A stretch of 64,000 bases of DNA from JBBECJ01 sp963763325 (GTDB lineage Bacteria > Chloroflexota > Chloroflexia > Thermomicrobiales > CFX8): NCBI GenBank assembly GCA_963763325.1, contig CAVXOL010000021.1, positions 1 to 64,000 of the forward strand, in the 5' to 3' direction. Both the position numbers and the translations under genes were made by a program. This document shows positions 19,963 through 29,117 of the stretch, one piece after another; within the stretch, counting starts at the first letter, position 1; each line of letters starts with the position of its first letter. Below the pieces are notes generated by a model that saw nothing but the letters and a program-made list of their open reading frames with translations, did no database searches and was not told where the DNA came from.

Positions 19963-21895
19963 TTACTTCGCTGGTTCGTGTCTTCCACCGGCCCGCACCG
20001 CCCCGGTGATGTCGCCGTAGTCTGCGTCGGGTGCGTGGGCAGGGTCTCCCTGCGCGCGGGCGAGATTCACGATCGTGTTGATCAGGCCGAGGTGGGAGAA
20101 CGCCTGCGGGAAGTTGCCGAGGAACTCGCCCGTCTCGGCATCGACTTCCTCGGCGTAGAGGCCCAGATCGTTGGCACGCTCCAGCAGCTTCTCCAGCATC
20201 GCCGTCGCGCGGTCCAGCTCGCCGATACCGGTCAGGCAGTCGATCAGCCAGCAGGAGCAGAGCAGGAAGTGGCCCTCGTCGCCAGGCAGGCCGTCAATGT
20301 TCTCACCATCGGTCGTGGACGACGTAGCGGCCAACCAGCCCGTCAACCGCCAACTGGCGTTCGACTTCCTCGATCGTCCGCCGCATGACCGGGTGATCGA
20401 CCGGGACGAATCCGCGCAACGGGAAGGCCAGCGCGGCGGCGTCAAGCACATCGTCGCCGAACCCCTGGCTGAAGTAGCCGCCGGGCGCGACACCCAGCCG
20501 CATGATCTCTGCGTGGATTTCGTCACGGGCGGCGCTCCAGCGTTCGATCGGCGCATCGCGGTCATCGACCTCGGCCAGCCGGATCGCCCGATCGATCCCG
20601 ACCCAGCACATCACGTTCGAGTAGGTCATCCGGCGTGGCTCGGAACGCACTTCCCAGATCCCGGAATCGACGTTGCGCCAGCGTTCGAGGATCAGCTCCG
20701 CGACCTCACAGACATACTCCCAGAGCGCAGTGTTGACAACGCCACCAAAGCGCCGGTGTGCCCAGGCGGCGTCGACGATCTCGCCAAAACGGTCGAGTTG
20801 GGCCTGATTGTGGGCGCCGTTGCCAACCCGCACCGGCTTCGACCCCTTGTAGCCTGAGAGATGTTCGAGCTCGATCTCGGCCAGATCGCTGCCGCCATCG
20901 ACGCGGTACATGATCTGGAGCGCGGTCGGATCGTCCTTCGTCACATCGATCACCCATTGCAGGAATCCCTCGGCCTCGTCGCGGTAGCCGATCGAGTTCA
21001 GCGCGTGGATCGCGAACGATGTGTCGCGGATCCACGCGTAGCGGTAATCCCAGTTGCGCACCCCGCCAAGCTTCTCCGGCAATGACGTCGTTGCGGCGGC
21101 CACCATCGCGCCACTCGGCAGGTAATCGAGCAGCTTCAACACCAGCGCGCTACGACGGACGAACTCCGGATACGGACCGTCGTAGGTGCACCGGGACATC
21201 CAGCGCTGCCACCCTTCAACCTCACGCTCATACAAATCGCGCGCTTCATGTTCCGGCAGGTCGGCCCAGACGACTGCGCCCATTCCGTGGTAGCTGGCCG
21301 AGGCGAAGCACTCACTTCCCTCGCTCGCCAGCCAGGTCGCGACCACACCTCCATCAACCGCTGTCATCTCGGCTGAAAGGATCACCCGCAGGGCAGCCGA
21401 CTCGCAGGACAGCAGCGCACCACGTCCCGCGATCAACTCGACGCTCGTTCGCTCGCGGCCGTAGTTGAAGCCGGGCCGGATATCCTGCCGCATTGGGACA
21501 GCGCCGCTCACCCCACGCACGATCCGCAACAGAATGCCGTCCCAAAGCCGCTTCGACAGGCCGAGGTCGGAGCCGAAGGCGATTGACGGCATCAGGTCAA
21601 CCAGTTCGACGACGCCGTTTGCAGTCGTGAAGGTCGTCACCAGGATGTTGGTGTCGTCGAGATACTCGCGGGTGGCCGTCCACGGCTCATCGGGGACGAT
21701 CTGCCAGTAACCGCCCCGCTCGGCATCGAGAATCCGCGCGAAGACGGAGGGGCGGTCGATGCGCGGAAACGGACACCAGTCGATTGAGCCATCGGCGCCG
21801 ACGAGGGCGACCGTCCGCCCATTGCCGATCGCGCCGTAGCTCTCGATCGGCAGGTAGCCATCGGCATCACGTTCATAACTGGATGGACGTAGCAT
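19963..21895 (-). CDS. Glycoside hydrolase family 15 protein (glucoamylase-like), one frameshift
   Basis: About 640 codons. The N-terminal domain (YLPIESYGAIGNGRTVALVG, then DGSIDWCPFPRIDRPSVFA) and the alpha-helical catalytic domain (GGVRNWDYRYAWIRDTSFA, with the GH15 acidic 'WIRD' region) are clear. The C-terminal 'DGENIDGLPGDEGHFLLCS', with its conserved Glu, lies after a frameshift at about 20311-20312, where the plus strand has GG and a single G restores the frame. GH15 enzymes hydrolyse alpha-1,4/1,6-glucosidic or trehalose-type bonds, and the bacterial cytosolic type often acts on trehalose or oligosaccharides. No signal peptide is visible. The start at 21895 (second of two Met codons) follows AAAGGGGT. 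The frameshift is most likely an artefact. Confidence 0.85.
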
Positions 21896-22344
21896 CATAC
21901 CCCTTTCGTTGACGACACTCAGATGATAGAACGTCCATGCCAATCGTTGAGCATGACACGACCTTTCTGCAAGTCGCGTCGCAACGGGCTTTACCCTGTC
22001 CGCAATGGACAGGTAAGATTGGAACTGTCGAACGATACGCAGGGACATAACGCTTCGTATGCTCAATCTGTTCGGCTATGCAGTCTGCATGGCGGAGCGC
22101 GAGATGCCGTCGGGCCCGGCGGCATCTTCGAGCAACGCGAAAGCCGGACCGACCCGGGCGGGGATGGCCGCGTCGAGTCCTGCGTCATATGAATAGTTTG
22201 CATGTGGAGGAGGCTATTCGGGGTACCGCATCAGCGCGCAGGGATGCGCTCAGCAGATTCGCAGTTATGTTGGAGAACTGCTAGAGTTTCAGCAGACATC
22301 CAACTCGAACCAGGGTATACATCTCGCTCGGAATGAGGAGAGCA
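21896..22344. other. Intergenic region with a GC-rich structured segment
   Basis: No gene is supported in these 449 bases between divergent genes. A segment at about 22100-22180 can fold: GATGCCG and CGGCATC flank a GGGCCC-containing loop, CGCG/CGCG can close around it, and a GAAAGCCGG stretch follows. I could not match it to a known riboswitch class. A TATACA hexamer lies about 30 bp before the start of the S16 gene and may be its -10 box. Confidence 0.3.
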
Positions 22345-24415
22345 ATGAACAAGGTGTTGACGCGCCTGTCGTTGGTTATGGTCCTGATGCTGCTCGTGTC
22401 CATGCTCGCTGCCTGTGGTGGCGGTGGCGGTGACGACGACGACAATGGCGACGACGACGAGGCGACCGTAACCGCGACATCCAGCTCGGGCCAGGAAGAG
22501 GACGAAGCAACGCCGACCACGAGTGGTTCAGTCGCGACGCCAGCAACGGTCGCCCCGACGCCAACGACGGCTGCCAGCCCAACGGCGGAACCAACCGCAA
22601 CAACTGGCGCCTCCGGTGAACCGATCGCTGTTGACGCGCTCTGGTTCGCCAGCGACGGCCAGTCCGTCCAGGGCGGCACCAGCCTGGTCGTCGTCTCAGG
22701 TCAATCCGAAGGAAGACACGACGCTGCGGGTCGGCTTCTTCGAGTCCGAGGTCGGCGGTTCCGGCCCGCAGTGGCGCGCGGCCGGCTGGATGCCGGTCAT
22801 CACCGTCGTCGCTGCTGATCGGGGATGATCCCTCCAACTACGAGTTCTCGTTCGACGTCGCCGGGCGCATCGACGGCCCCTCGGCCGGCGCGCTGATGAC
22901 GTCGCTGTCCTGGCCGGCTACCTCGGTGACGAGGTCAACCCAAACGCCACGATGACCGGCACGGTCAACCCGGACGGCACGATCGGCCCGGTTGGCGGTA
23001 TCCCGCACAAGATCGAGGGCGCGGCAGCAGCCGGCAAGACACTCGTTCTCGTGCCGGGCGGCCAGCGCTACGACTACGACTACGCCGCCGGCCAGTCGGT
23101 CGATCTGGTCCAGGTCGGCCAGCGCCTCGGCATCGAGGTCAAGCTCGTCCCGGACATCTACACGCCTACCGCGAGCTGACTGGCGCGAGCTGCCCTGCCC
23201 CGATCAGCGCCAGGCACAGGCATCGTTCCCGTCGTTCCGCCTTCGACAAGTACCGCGCGCAGAGCGACCAACTGGTATGCCACCTACCAGGACGAAGCGC
23301 AACGACTTCTTCGCGCTGCCGGCCGATGTCCAGGAGTATCGGCTGGGCCTGGTCGGCCGGCCGACTACTATGCTGGCAAGGCCGACCAGTACCTCACCGA
23401 GGGGCAGATCGCGGCAGCCTATGAGAACGCCTTCAACGCCGCCGCCACTGGCGCGCATAGCCCGCGAAGCTGCCGAACTGGACAACATCTACTACCACCA
23501 GCGGCACCGATCCGCTCGATCGATCGGCTGTACTTCCAGCCGTCGGCAGAGACCCGGATGTCGGCCGTCTCCCAGCGGCTCGAAGCCGAGAACCCGCGCA
23601 CGGCCACCGACTGCGGTCGCGCTGATGGATGCGTTCGCCAACCTCTCGATCGCCCAGGGTCTGATCTTCCAGGCCGACGACGCGATCGAGCGACCTACTG
23701 GCAACGACCCGGAAGCGACCGAGGACGACCTGCTGACGACGATCTACGCCGCCAACTACAACTACGTCTACGCCGACATTTCCTCGACCTGGCCGAGGAC
23801 ACGCTGGAATCGGCACCGGCTTCGGCAGTTCGCCGGCTCCGAACCTGGAAGTGCTGCCAGGCCATCTCCGAGACGTTGCGACGCGGCGCCGAGGCGAACA
23901 TCACCTACTTCGAGTCGCTGATCATCGAGCCATGGGCGCAGGAGTACGGCATCCACCCCGACCTGGCCAAGTACTACTTCCAGCAGTCGGACAACAGCTA
24001 CCTGACGGCGGTCGCCGCCGTCGCAGGCGCTCGGTTCACTGGCCGGCACATGATGAAGGCGGAGGCACAGGCCTCGGTCAATCTCGGCTCGGCGCTGACG
24101 GCCTACTGCCAATCAGCATCGCTGATCGCGAAGTACTACTCGCTCGGCGCGCAGGTGGACGAGACCGGCTACGTCGTCGGCTACGATCGCCAGTCGTCGC
24201 TGGTCGACATGCTCGACCTGGCCGACCAGCGCGCCCAGCAGTGGCTCAGTCTCCGTCGCCGGACGAGGACCCGATCCAGGGCCTGTACTACTACGACAAC
24301 GCCCGCCTGCTGCGCAGCGGTGACGCCCGAGGAGCAGCTCAGCGCGCTCAACTACTACTGGCAGTCCGCCATCCTCTCCGAGACACTGGCCGTCTTCGCG
24401 ACACCAAGCGAGTAG
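22345..24415 (+). pseudogene. Lon-like (S16) serine protease lipoprotein, broken by many frameshifts
   Basis: The N-terminus MNKVLTRLSLVMVLMLLVSM ends in a lipobox Cys (MLAAC) followed by an Asp-rich (DDDDNGDDDE) and Thr/Pro-rich linker. Then, in changing frames, come VGFFESEVGGSGPQWRAAGW, the catalytic-serine strand GRIDGPSAGALMT, the segment TVNPDGTIGPVGGIPHKIEG and GQRLGIEVKLVPDIYT, which together form a Lon-type protease domain with the Ser and the downstream Lys. A further ~400 codons of helical, Tyr/Ala-rich sequence continue to 24415. At least seven frame changes are visible, including one corrected by deleting a G at 22699-22700. GAGGAG precedes the ATG. It may be a real gene damaged by sequence errors; its lesion density is high, so it is called a pseudogene with reservation. 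Confidence 0.65.
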
Positions 24416-24443
24416 ACACCAGCCAACAGAGGACATGCTGAAG

Positions 24444-24471
24444 CGGGGGCGGGTTACAGGACCCGCCCCCG
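24444..24471 (+). terminator. Hairpin terminator after the S16 gene
   Basis: CGGGGGCGGGT (24444-24454) and its exact complement (24461-24471) enclose a six-base loop, 28 bp downstream of the stop at 24415. No strong T-run follows, so termination strength is uncertain. Confidence 0.6.
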
Positions 24472-24517
24472 TCGCGTCACCCCGGGCAACGTTGACAACG
24501 TTCGAAATGCATTCGCT

Positions 24518-24556
24518 TCGCTGCGGCTCAGGATGACGATCCACGGGGTGCTGTCC
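24518..24556. repeat. Solo arm of the 55-bp palindrome family
   Basis: About 39 bp containing CTGCGGCTCAGGATGACRAT and CCACGGGGTGCTGTCC match the right arm of the perfect inverted repeat at 45340-45525, with one visible substitution. No opposing arm is found nearby, so this is a half-element. Confidence 0.75.
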
Positions 24557-24722
24557 GCATTGAACTGACGTGCTCTCGACAACTGCTTCCGCGCGATCTC
24601 TCCCTCTGTTCTCAGTTTACACACGCTCCGTATCCCACATGACCGCGCTAATCCCCGACATCGGGTGTAATACATCCATGGTCGATGTTGACCAGCAACG
24701 TACAACCAGTAAGGAGACGTCA

Positions 24723-24806
24723 ATGTCCTCACTTCTTCGGCGCTCAGTCCTCCTCCCGGCGATGGTCTTCGTGATCGTGCTCGCGGTCTTCATGTTCATC
24801 GCCTAA
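24723..24806 (+). CDS. Small single-helix membrane protein (27 aa)
   Basis: A 27-residue open frame, MSSLLRRSVLLPAMVF plus a hydrophobic tail, preceded by an ideal AAGGAG ribosome-binding site eight bases upstream of the ATG. It is one membrane helix with a short basic N-terminus (inside-positive). It ends 20 bp before a perfect 13-bp terminator hairpin. The combination of a strong ribosome-binding site, short frame and terminator argues for a real small gene. No family is recognised. An in-frame upstream extension to 24570 lacks a ribosome-binding site. Confidence 0.6.
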   Translation: MSSLLRRSVLLPAMVFVIVLAVFMFIA

Positions 24807-24825
24807 CCTATCCCGGCACTGATCA

Positions 24826-24856
24826 AACGACCCGGAGCGTGATGCTCCGGGTCGTT
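24826..24856. terminator. Bidirectional terminator between the small protein gene and the selenoprotein candidate
   Basis: A perfect 13-bp stem (AACGACCCGGAGC and its complement) encloses a five-base GTGAT loop, between two convergent stops at 24806 and 24877. Its position and perfect pairing fit a shared terminator. Confidence 0.8.
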
Positions 24857-24876
24857 GCGTTGCTCGCGGAAACCGA

Positions 24877-26370
24877 TCAGATGCCGCTGATCGTCACCGT
24901 CGACACCGCGCCGGTCGCCAGATCGACGCGGCGGATAGCGTGGTTGTTCGTATCAGCGATCCAGAGCGTGTCGTCGCTTACGCTCACCCCAGCCGGCTCG
25001 AAGAATCGCGCCCCCGTTCCAATGCCATCGTCTGCACCGACCCGTCCATCGCCGAGCCATGTCTCAATTCGTCCCGTCTTCAGATCGAGCCGCTTGAGCT
25101 TGTTGTTGTACGTGTCGGCAACGAAGATTGTGTCGCTCGCGGCATGCCAGGCAACACCAAGCGGATGCTGGAGCCTGGCGGTCTCCGGACCGCCGTCGAT
25201 GTCACCGAAGTCGAACAGATCCTTGCCGATCAGTGTCGCCACCCGGCCCTCGCCGTAGCCAGGCAGGTCTGCTTTCCGGACTGCGCTCGTCTCCGAGTCG
25301 GTGAACACGAGCGCGCGGCTGCCGAACGCCGCCAGTCCGCTCGGCTGCGCCAACCAGCCGCTCGATGTCGAGCCGTCCAGCAACCCCTCGTGGCCGGTGC
25401 CGGCGAACCGACGCACCTCTGGCGCGCCCGGCTGATACATCCAGAGCTGATGAAACCCAGCCATCGTGATCCAGAGCACGCCATCGAGCAGGACAACGTC
25501 CCACGGCGAGTTGAGGCTCGTCCGCAATGCCGGGCCGCCGGACGTGTAGCGCATGGCCTGCTCGCCGGTCCCGGCGATCGTCGTCACGACGCCGGTCACC
25601 AGATCGACACTCCGGATCGCATGATTGTCGGTGTCGGCCACGTAGACCGTCCCGTCATCGACCGCCAGCCCCTGCGGATGGTTGAACATCGTCGATGCAT
25701 GAGCGCCGTCGACCAATCCTGCCTCACCGGACCCGATCACCTGCCGGACCACACCGCCCAGCGTCGTAACGACAATCCGGTTGTGGTTCGTGTCAGCGAT
25801 CACGAGCCGATCGCCAGCCGCAACGACCTTTCCGGGGAATGCGAGCGGCGTCGTTGGCGCGGCGGGATGGGTGACGCCGGTGAGCGGCGTACGGTCCAGC
25901 AGCCCGGCCTGCTCCCACTCCGCAAAACCAGCTTCGAGGAACGGCTCGAACATCTCAACCGTGAACTCGCCCTCATGCTTCGCGACGACCTTGCCCTCCG
26001 GATCGACCAGCATCACCGACGGCCAGGCACGAACGGCGTACGCGTCCCAGATCCTCCGGTCCCGGTCGTTGACGACCGGATGTTCGATTTCCAGCCGCTG
26101 GACGGCCGCCGCCAGATGGGCGGTATTCTCCTCGGCCGGATACTTGGCGCTGTGGACGCCAATCACGACCAGCCGGTCGGCGTAGCGCGTTTCCAGCTCC
26201 CGCAACTGCGGGAGAATATGCACGCAGTTGATTCAGCAATAGGTCCAGAAGTCGAGCAGCACCAGCTTTCCGCGCAGGTCGCGCAGCGTCAGTGGCCGCT
26301 CGACGTTGAACCACTCGGCTCCTTCCGGAAACTCCGGCGCGCGAACACTCCCCCGATACGCCTCCGACAT
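24877..26370 (-). CDS. Thioredoxin-like/NHL-repeat protein, predicted selenoprotein (in-frame TGA at 26233-26235)
   Basis: A 497-residue reading with one internal TGA. The N-terminal ~150 residues are thioredoxin/TlpA-like (GKLVLLDFWTYC, then TGA, then INCVHILPQLREL; later AWPSVMLVDPEGKVV). The C-terminal ~330 residues are an NHL beta-propeller with repeated 'IADTNHNRI', 'YVADTDNHAIRSVDL' and 'FVADTYNNKLKRLDL' blades, as in NHLRC2-like proteins. Cys homologues carry a CCINC motif here; the TGA replaces the first Cys of the CxxC pair, giving U-I-N-C. A perfect stem-loop starts 18 bases after the TGA. Frame is continuous on both sides of the codon, unlike the frameshifted genes around. The ATG at 26368-26370 follows GGGGAGGTCGTC. 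A nonsense mutation or base-call error is the alternative. Confidence 0.8.
26197..26214 (-). promoter_or_regulatory. SECIS-like hairpin downstream of the in-frame TGA
   Basis: On the coding (minus) strand, CTCCCGC (26214-26208) pairs perfectly with GCGGGAG (26203-26197) around an AGTT loop. The loop begins 25 nt after the TGA and has G at its second position. Bacterial SECIS elements typically place the apical loop about 16-37 nt after the UGA with a G in the first two loop positions, so both criteria are met. Confidence 0.65.
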
Positions 26371-26686
26371 GACGACCTCCCCGCTGACGTGCCAAACGAT
26401 ACAGCGAGGATATACCACGCCACCTTCGAGGTACGATTGATCGGATTCACGCTAACCGCTGTAATGCCCGGGACTCATGGTGATCCCCGTACACACCGTA
26501 GACACCCATCCGTCTACAGAATACAATCGAGGTGGATTGGCGTGTACGCACGGATTGTCTGTTAATCACGCGGTTTGCGAGTCACGAGAGCGTTAACACG
26601 ATAGATACGTCGCGGTGACATCGATGTCAGATGCAACCGCCTGGCGGCTGTCAGAGGAGCCGTGTCACAGCGGAGGAGAGATACGC
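26371..26686. other. Intergenic region between divergent genes
   Basis: 316 bases with no supportable gene. It should hold the promoters of both flanking genes. Only weak hexamers are visible. It is AT-richer than its surroundings around 26550-26610. Confidence 0.4.
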
Positions 26687-27808
26687 ATGAGATTCAGAAT
26701 GACCGGCCTGCTGACACTTGTGCTGCTGGCAACAAGCTTGTTGCTCCCCGCGACGGCCGGCGCTGACCACAACGAAGGCCCCACGCGTGTCTACTTCCCC
26801 ATCACCGGCCACACCGTCGCCGACGAGTTCCTCGACTACTGGCGGCACAACGGCGGGATGGAGATCTACGGTCTTCCGCTCTCTGAAGTCATCACCGACC
26901 CGAAGACGAAGCTGCCGACGCAGTACTTCGAGCGCGCCGTCTTCGAGTGGCACGAGAACAACCCCGACGAATGGAAGGTTCTGCTGCGCCGGCTCGGCGC
27001 CGACCTGACGGTTGGCCGCAAGAACGAGCAGCCCTTCAAGCGCATCCCCGACTATCAGACCCCCGGTTGCACCTACTTCGACATCACGGCCCATCGCATC
27101 TGCGCCGGATTCAAGGCCTACTGGGAAACCTACGGCGGCATCCCTGTCTTCGGCTACCCACTCTCGGAGGAGTTCGAGGAGCGCAACGCTGACACCGGCC
27201 AGACCTACATCGTCCAATACTTCGAGCGCGCCCGCTTCGAATATCACCCGGAGCACGCCGGCACCATCTACGAGGTCCTGCTCGGCCGGCTCGGCGATGT
27301 CGAAGCGAAGAAGGACAAGATCGACACAGCCCCCGCCCCACGACCGGACGGCGTCGAAGACTATGACCCCAACCTCTGGTACGTCCCAGCCCCGCCACCA
27401 CCGCCGCCACCTGCCGGCGCGCCGACCTGGGAAGCGCAGTGGATCGAGATCGACATCTCCGACCAGTACATGCAGGCCTGGGAGTACGGCTACGTCGTCA
27501 ACGGCACCTACGTCTCAACCGGCGTCGCCGGCTACGAGACGCCAACCGGCTACTTCTCCGTCTTCTCGAAGCTGCGCTACGACGACATGACCAGCGGCCT
27601 GGCCGTCCCACCCGGTGAGTACTACTATGTCGAGGATGTCCCACACGTCATGTACTTCGCCGCCGGCGGCTACGCGATCCACGGCGCCTACTGGCACAAC
27701 ATGTTCGGCACCCCGTTCAGCCACGGCTGCGTTAGCACCCCGCTCTGGCAGGCCGAGTGGTTCTACAACTGGGCGCCCTACGGCACGACCGTCTGGATTC
27801 ACTGGTAG
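26687..27808 (+). CDS. Secreted L,D-transpeptidase (YkuD) with N-terminal repeats
   Basis: A 373-residue protein with a signal peptide (MRFRMTGLLTLVLLATS... ending ATAGA). Two ~80-residue repeats follow, each with an aromatic 'YW..GG...G.PLSE' turn and a 'QYFERARFEYHPE' strand ending in 'LLRRLG/LLGRLG', a repeat common in Chloroflexota secreted proteins. After a Pro-rich linker comes the YkuD catalytic domain, with IHGAYWHNMFGTPFSHGCVS providing the His and the nucleophilic Cys of the HxnSHGC motif. The enzyme would form or exchange 3-3 crosslinks, or anchor proteins, in the peptidoglycan. The ATG at 26687 follows GGAGGAGAGATACGC; upstream in-frame sequence is discarded on that basis. Confidence 0.9.
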   Translation: MRFRMTGLLTLVLLATSLLLPATAGADHNEGPTRVYFPITGHTVADEFLDYWRHNGGMEIYGLPLSEVITDPKTKLPTQYFERAVFEWHENNPDEWKVLLRRLGADLTVGRKNEQPFKRIPDYQTPGCTYFDITAHRICAGFKAYWETYGGIPVFGYPLSEEFEERNADTGQTYIVQYFERARFEYHPEHAGTIYEVLLGRLGDVEAKKDKIDTAPAPRPDGVEDYDPNLWYVPAPPPPPPPAGAPTWEAQWIEIDISDQYMQAWEYGYVVNGTYVSTGVAGYETPTGYFSVFSKLRYDDMTSGLAVPPGEYYYVEDVPHVMYFAAGGYAIHGAYWHNMFGTPFSHGCVSTPLWQAEWFYNWAPYGTTVWIHW

Positions 27809-27825
27809 AGCCTGATCGCTGGCGA

Positions 27826-29088
27826 TCAGAGCTGATCTGGATCGATCGCGAAGACCAGGAAGCGCGTCACCTGGAACGACTGGTGGTTGTCGTCGCTGCC
27901 GATGATGAGCGTCTGCCTGCCGTCGTCACGCAGCGGACCGAGCGCCATGCTCTCGAAGTTCTCGGTCAGTGGGTTGATCTCGCCAGTCCACTCCCGATCG
28001 CCGGCTGGACAATCGGAGACATCCACCAGCAGCTCTTTCGTGACCGGCTGCGCGTCAGCATCTTCGAGCCGCTCAATGGCCGCGAAATCCTCTGCGCCAT
28101 CCAGCGAGACACGATAGATCTGAGTCGTGAACCCTTCGAGCAGCGACAGCCCGCGCTCCATCACGAGCAGTTCAGTGTCGGAGATCGCGGCGATCTCCGA
28201 GACGTCATGCTCTGGTTCAGACAGGTAGAAGAACTCAGCGCCCGGCTCGAAAGTCTCGTCGGTCGCGTCATAGCGCAGGATACGGATGCGGCCCCGATCG
28301 TCGTCGGTCTCCCCATCTCCAACCAGCGGCTCCTCGACGGCGGTAAAGGCGTGGTTCCCTGACGGCGCGACCGTCAGCGATTCGAACGTCTTGTTCCCAA
28401 CCGCTCGCCCCGCTGGCTCGACCAGGAAGTGCTCCGGCACTGGCAGGTCCGCGACGTACTCGCCGTCCGCCGTGTAGCGGCGGATCGACGGCTCAAGCTC
28501 GGATGAGACCAGCAGGTCACCAGTCGGCAGCACCGCGATTCCCTCACCGTCGATATCGACATCGGGTTCGCCGGACGTGTCCCGCAGCCTGAACGCACCT
28601 GTGATGACCGGGGAATCGGCCGTCGCAAAGTCCAGCTCGTAGGCTCTCCCACCGCGATCTGAGAGCGAGAGATATGTCGCGCTCTCCGGGTCCCACGCCA
28701 GCGCCGACAGCCCGCCGACATCGTCACCGTCGTACGTCACCTTATCGAGCACGTCGGTCGCCGCAACCAGCTCGACTCCGACGTTGCAAACGGCCGCCAC
28801 CGGCGCCACCGTCGACGATGCGGTCGCGGCTGCGATCGGCGCGGTAACAGTCGGGCTTGCTGGCAATGATCCGGTAGTAGTGGGCGCTATTGACATCGAA
28901 TCGGTCGCCGAAGCGGCCGGAGCCTCAGTTGTTGCAACAGTGGCGGTTACGGCGGTTGAAGATGTGACAGTCGTCGGGAATCGGTCGGCATCCGGGCCGC
29001 TGCATCCAGCCATCAGCAACGCCAGCGCGAGCCACGCCACGAAACGTCGCGATCTCATCAGGTGCGGAACGGTCCACGATTGAGCCAT
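27826..29088 (-). CDS. Esterase-like activity of phytase family lipoprotein
   Basis: A 420-residue exported lipoprotein. The hydrophobic segment AWLALALLMAGC supplies a lipobox Cys near residue 29, followed by an Ala/Thr/Ser-rich linker of about 70 residues. The rest is a beta-propeller-like domain with VGGLSALAWDPESATYLSLSD, DVDIDGEGIAVLPTGDLLVS, TFESLTVAPSGNHAFTAVEE and TENFESMALGPL. These motifs match the 'esterase-like activity of phytase' family, whose members bind metal and act extracellularly on phosphate esters or related compounds; the true substrate is unknown. The start at 29088 has no convincing ribosome-binding site; an internal Met at 29058 gives a more normal signal peptide. 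The gene is convergent with the L,D-transpeptidase. Confidence 0.8.
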   Translation of the reverse strand: MAQSWTVPHLMRSRRFVAWLALALLMAGCSGPDADRFPTTVTSSTAVTATVATTEAPAASATDSMSIAPTTTGSLPASPTVTAPIAAATASSTVAPVAAVCNVGVELVAATDVLDKVTYDGDDVGGLSALAWDPESATYLSLSDRGGRAYELDFATADSPVITGAFRLRDTSGEPDVDIDGEGIAVLPTGDLLVSSELEPSIRRYTADGEYVADLPVPEHFLVEPAGRAVGNKTFESLTVAPSGNHAFTAVEEPLVGDGETDDDRGRIRILRYDATDETFEPGAEFFYLSEPEHDVSEIAAISDTELLVMERGLSLLEGFTTQIYRVSLDGAEDFAAIERLEDADAQPVTKELLVDVSDCPAGDREWTGEINPLTENFESMALGPLRDDGRQTLIIGSDDNHQSFQVTRFLVFAIDPDQL

Positions 29089-29117
29089 CGCTCAAGAGCC
29101 TACCAGACAGACCCTGC

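Noticed and set aside
22100..22180. c-di-GMP or c-di-AMP riboswitch
   Set aside because: Only short fragments resemble the conserved cores; the required paired elements were not found.
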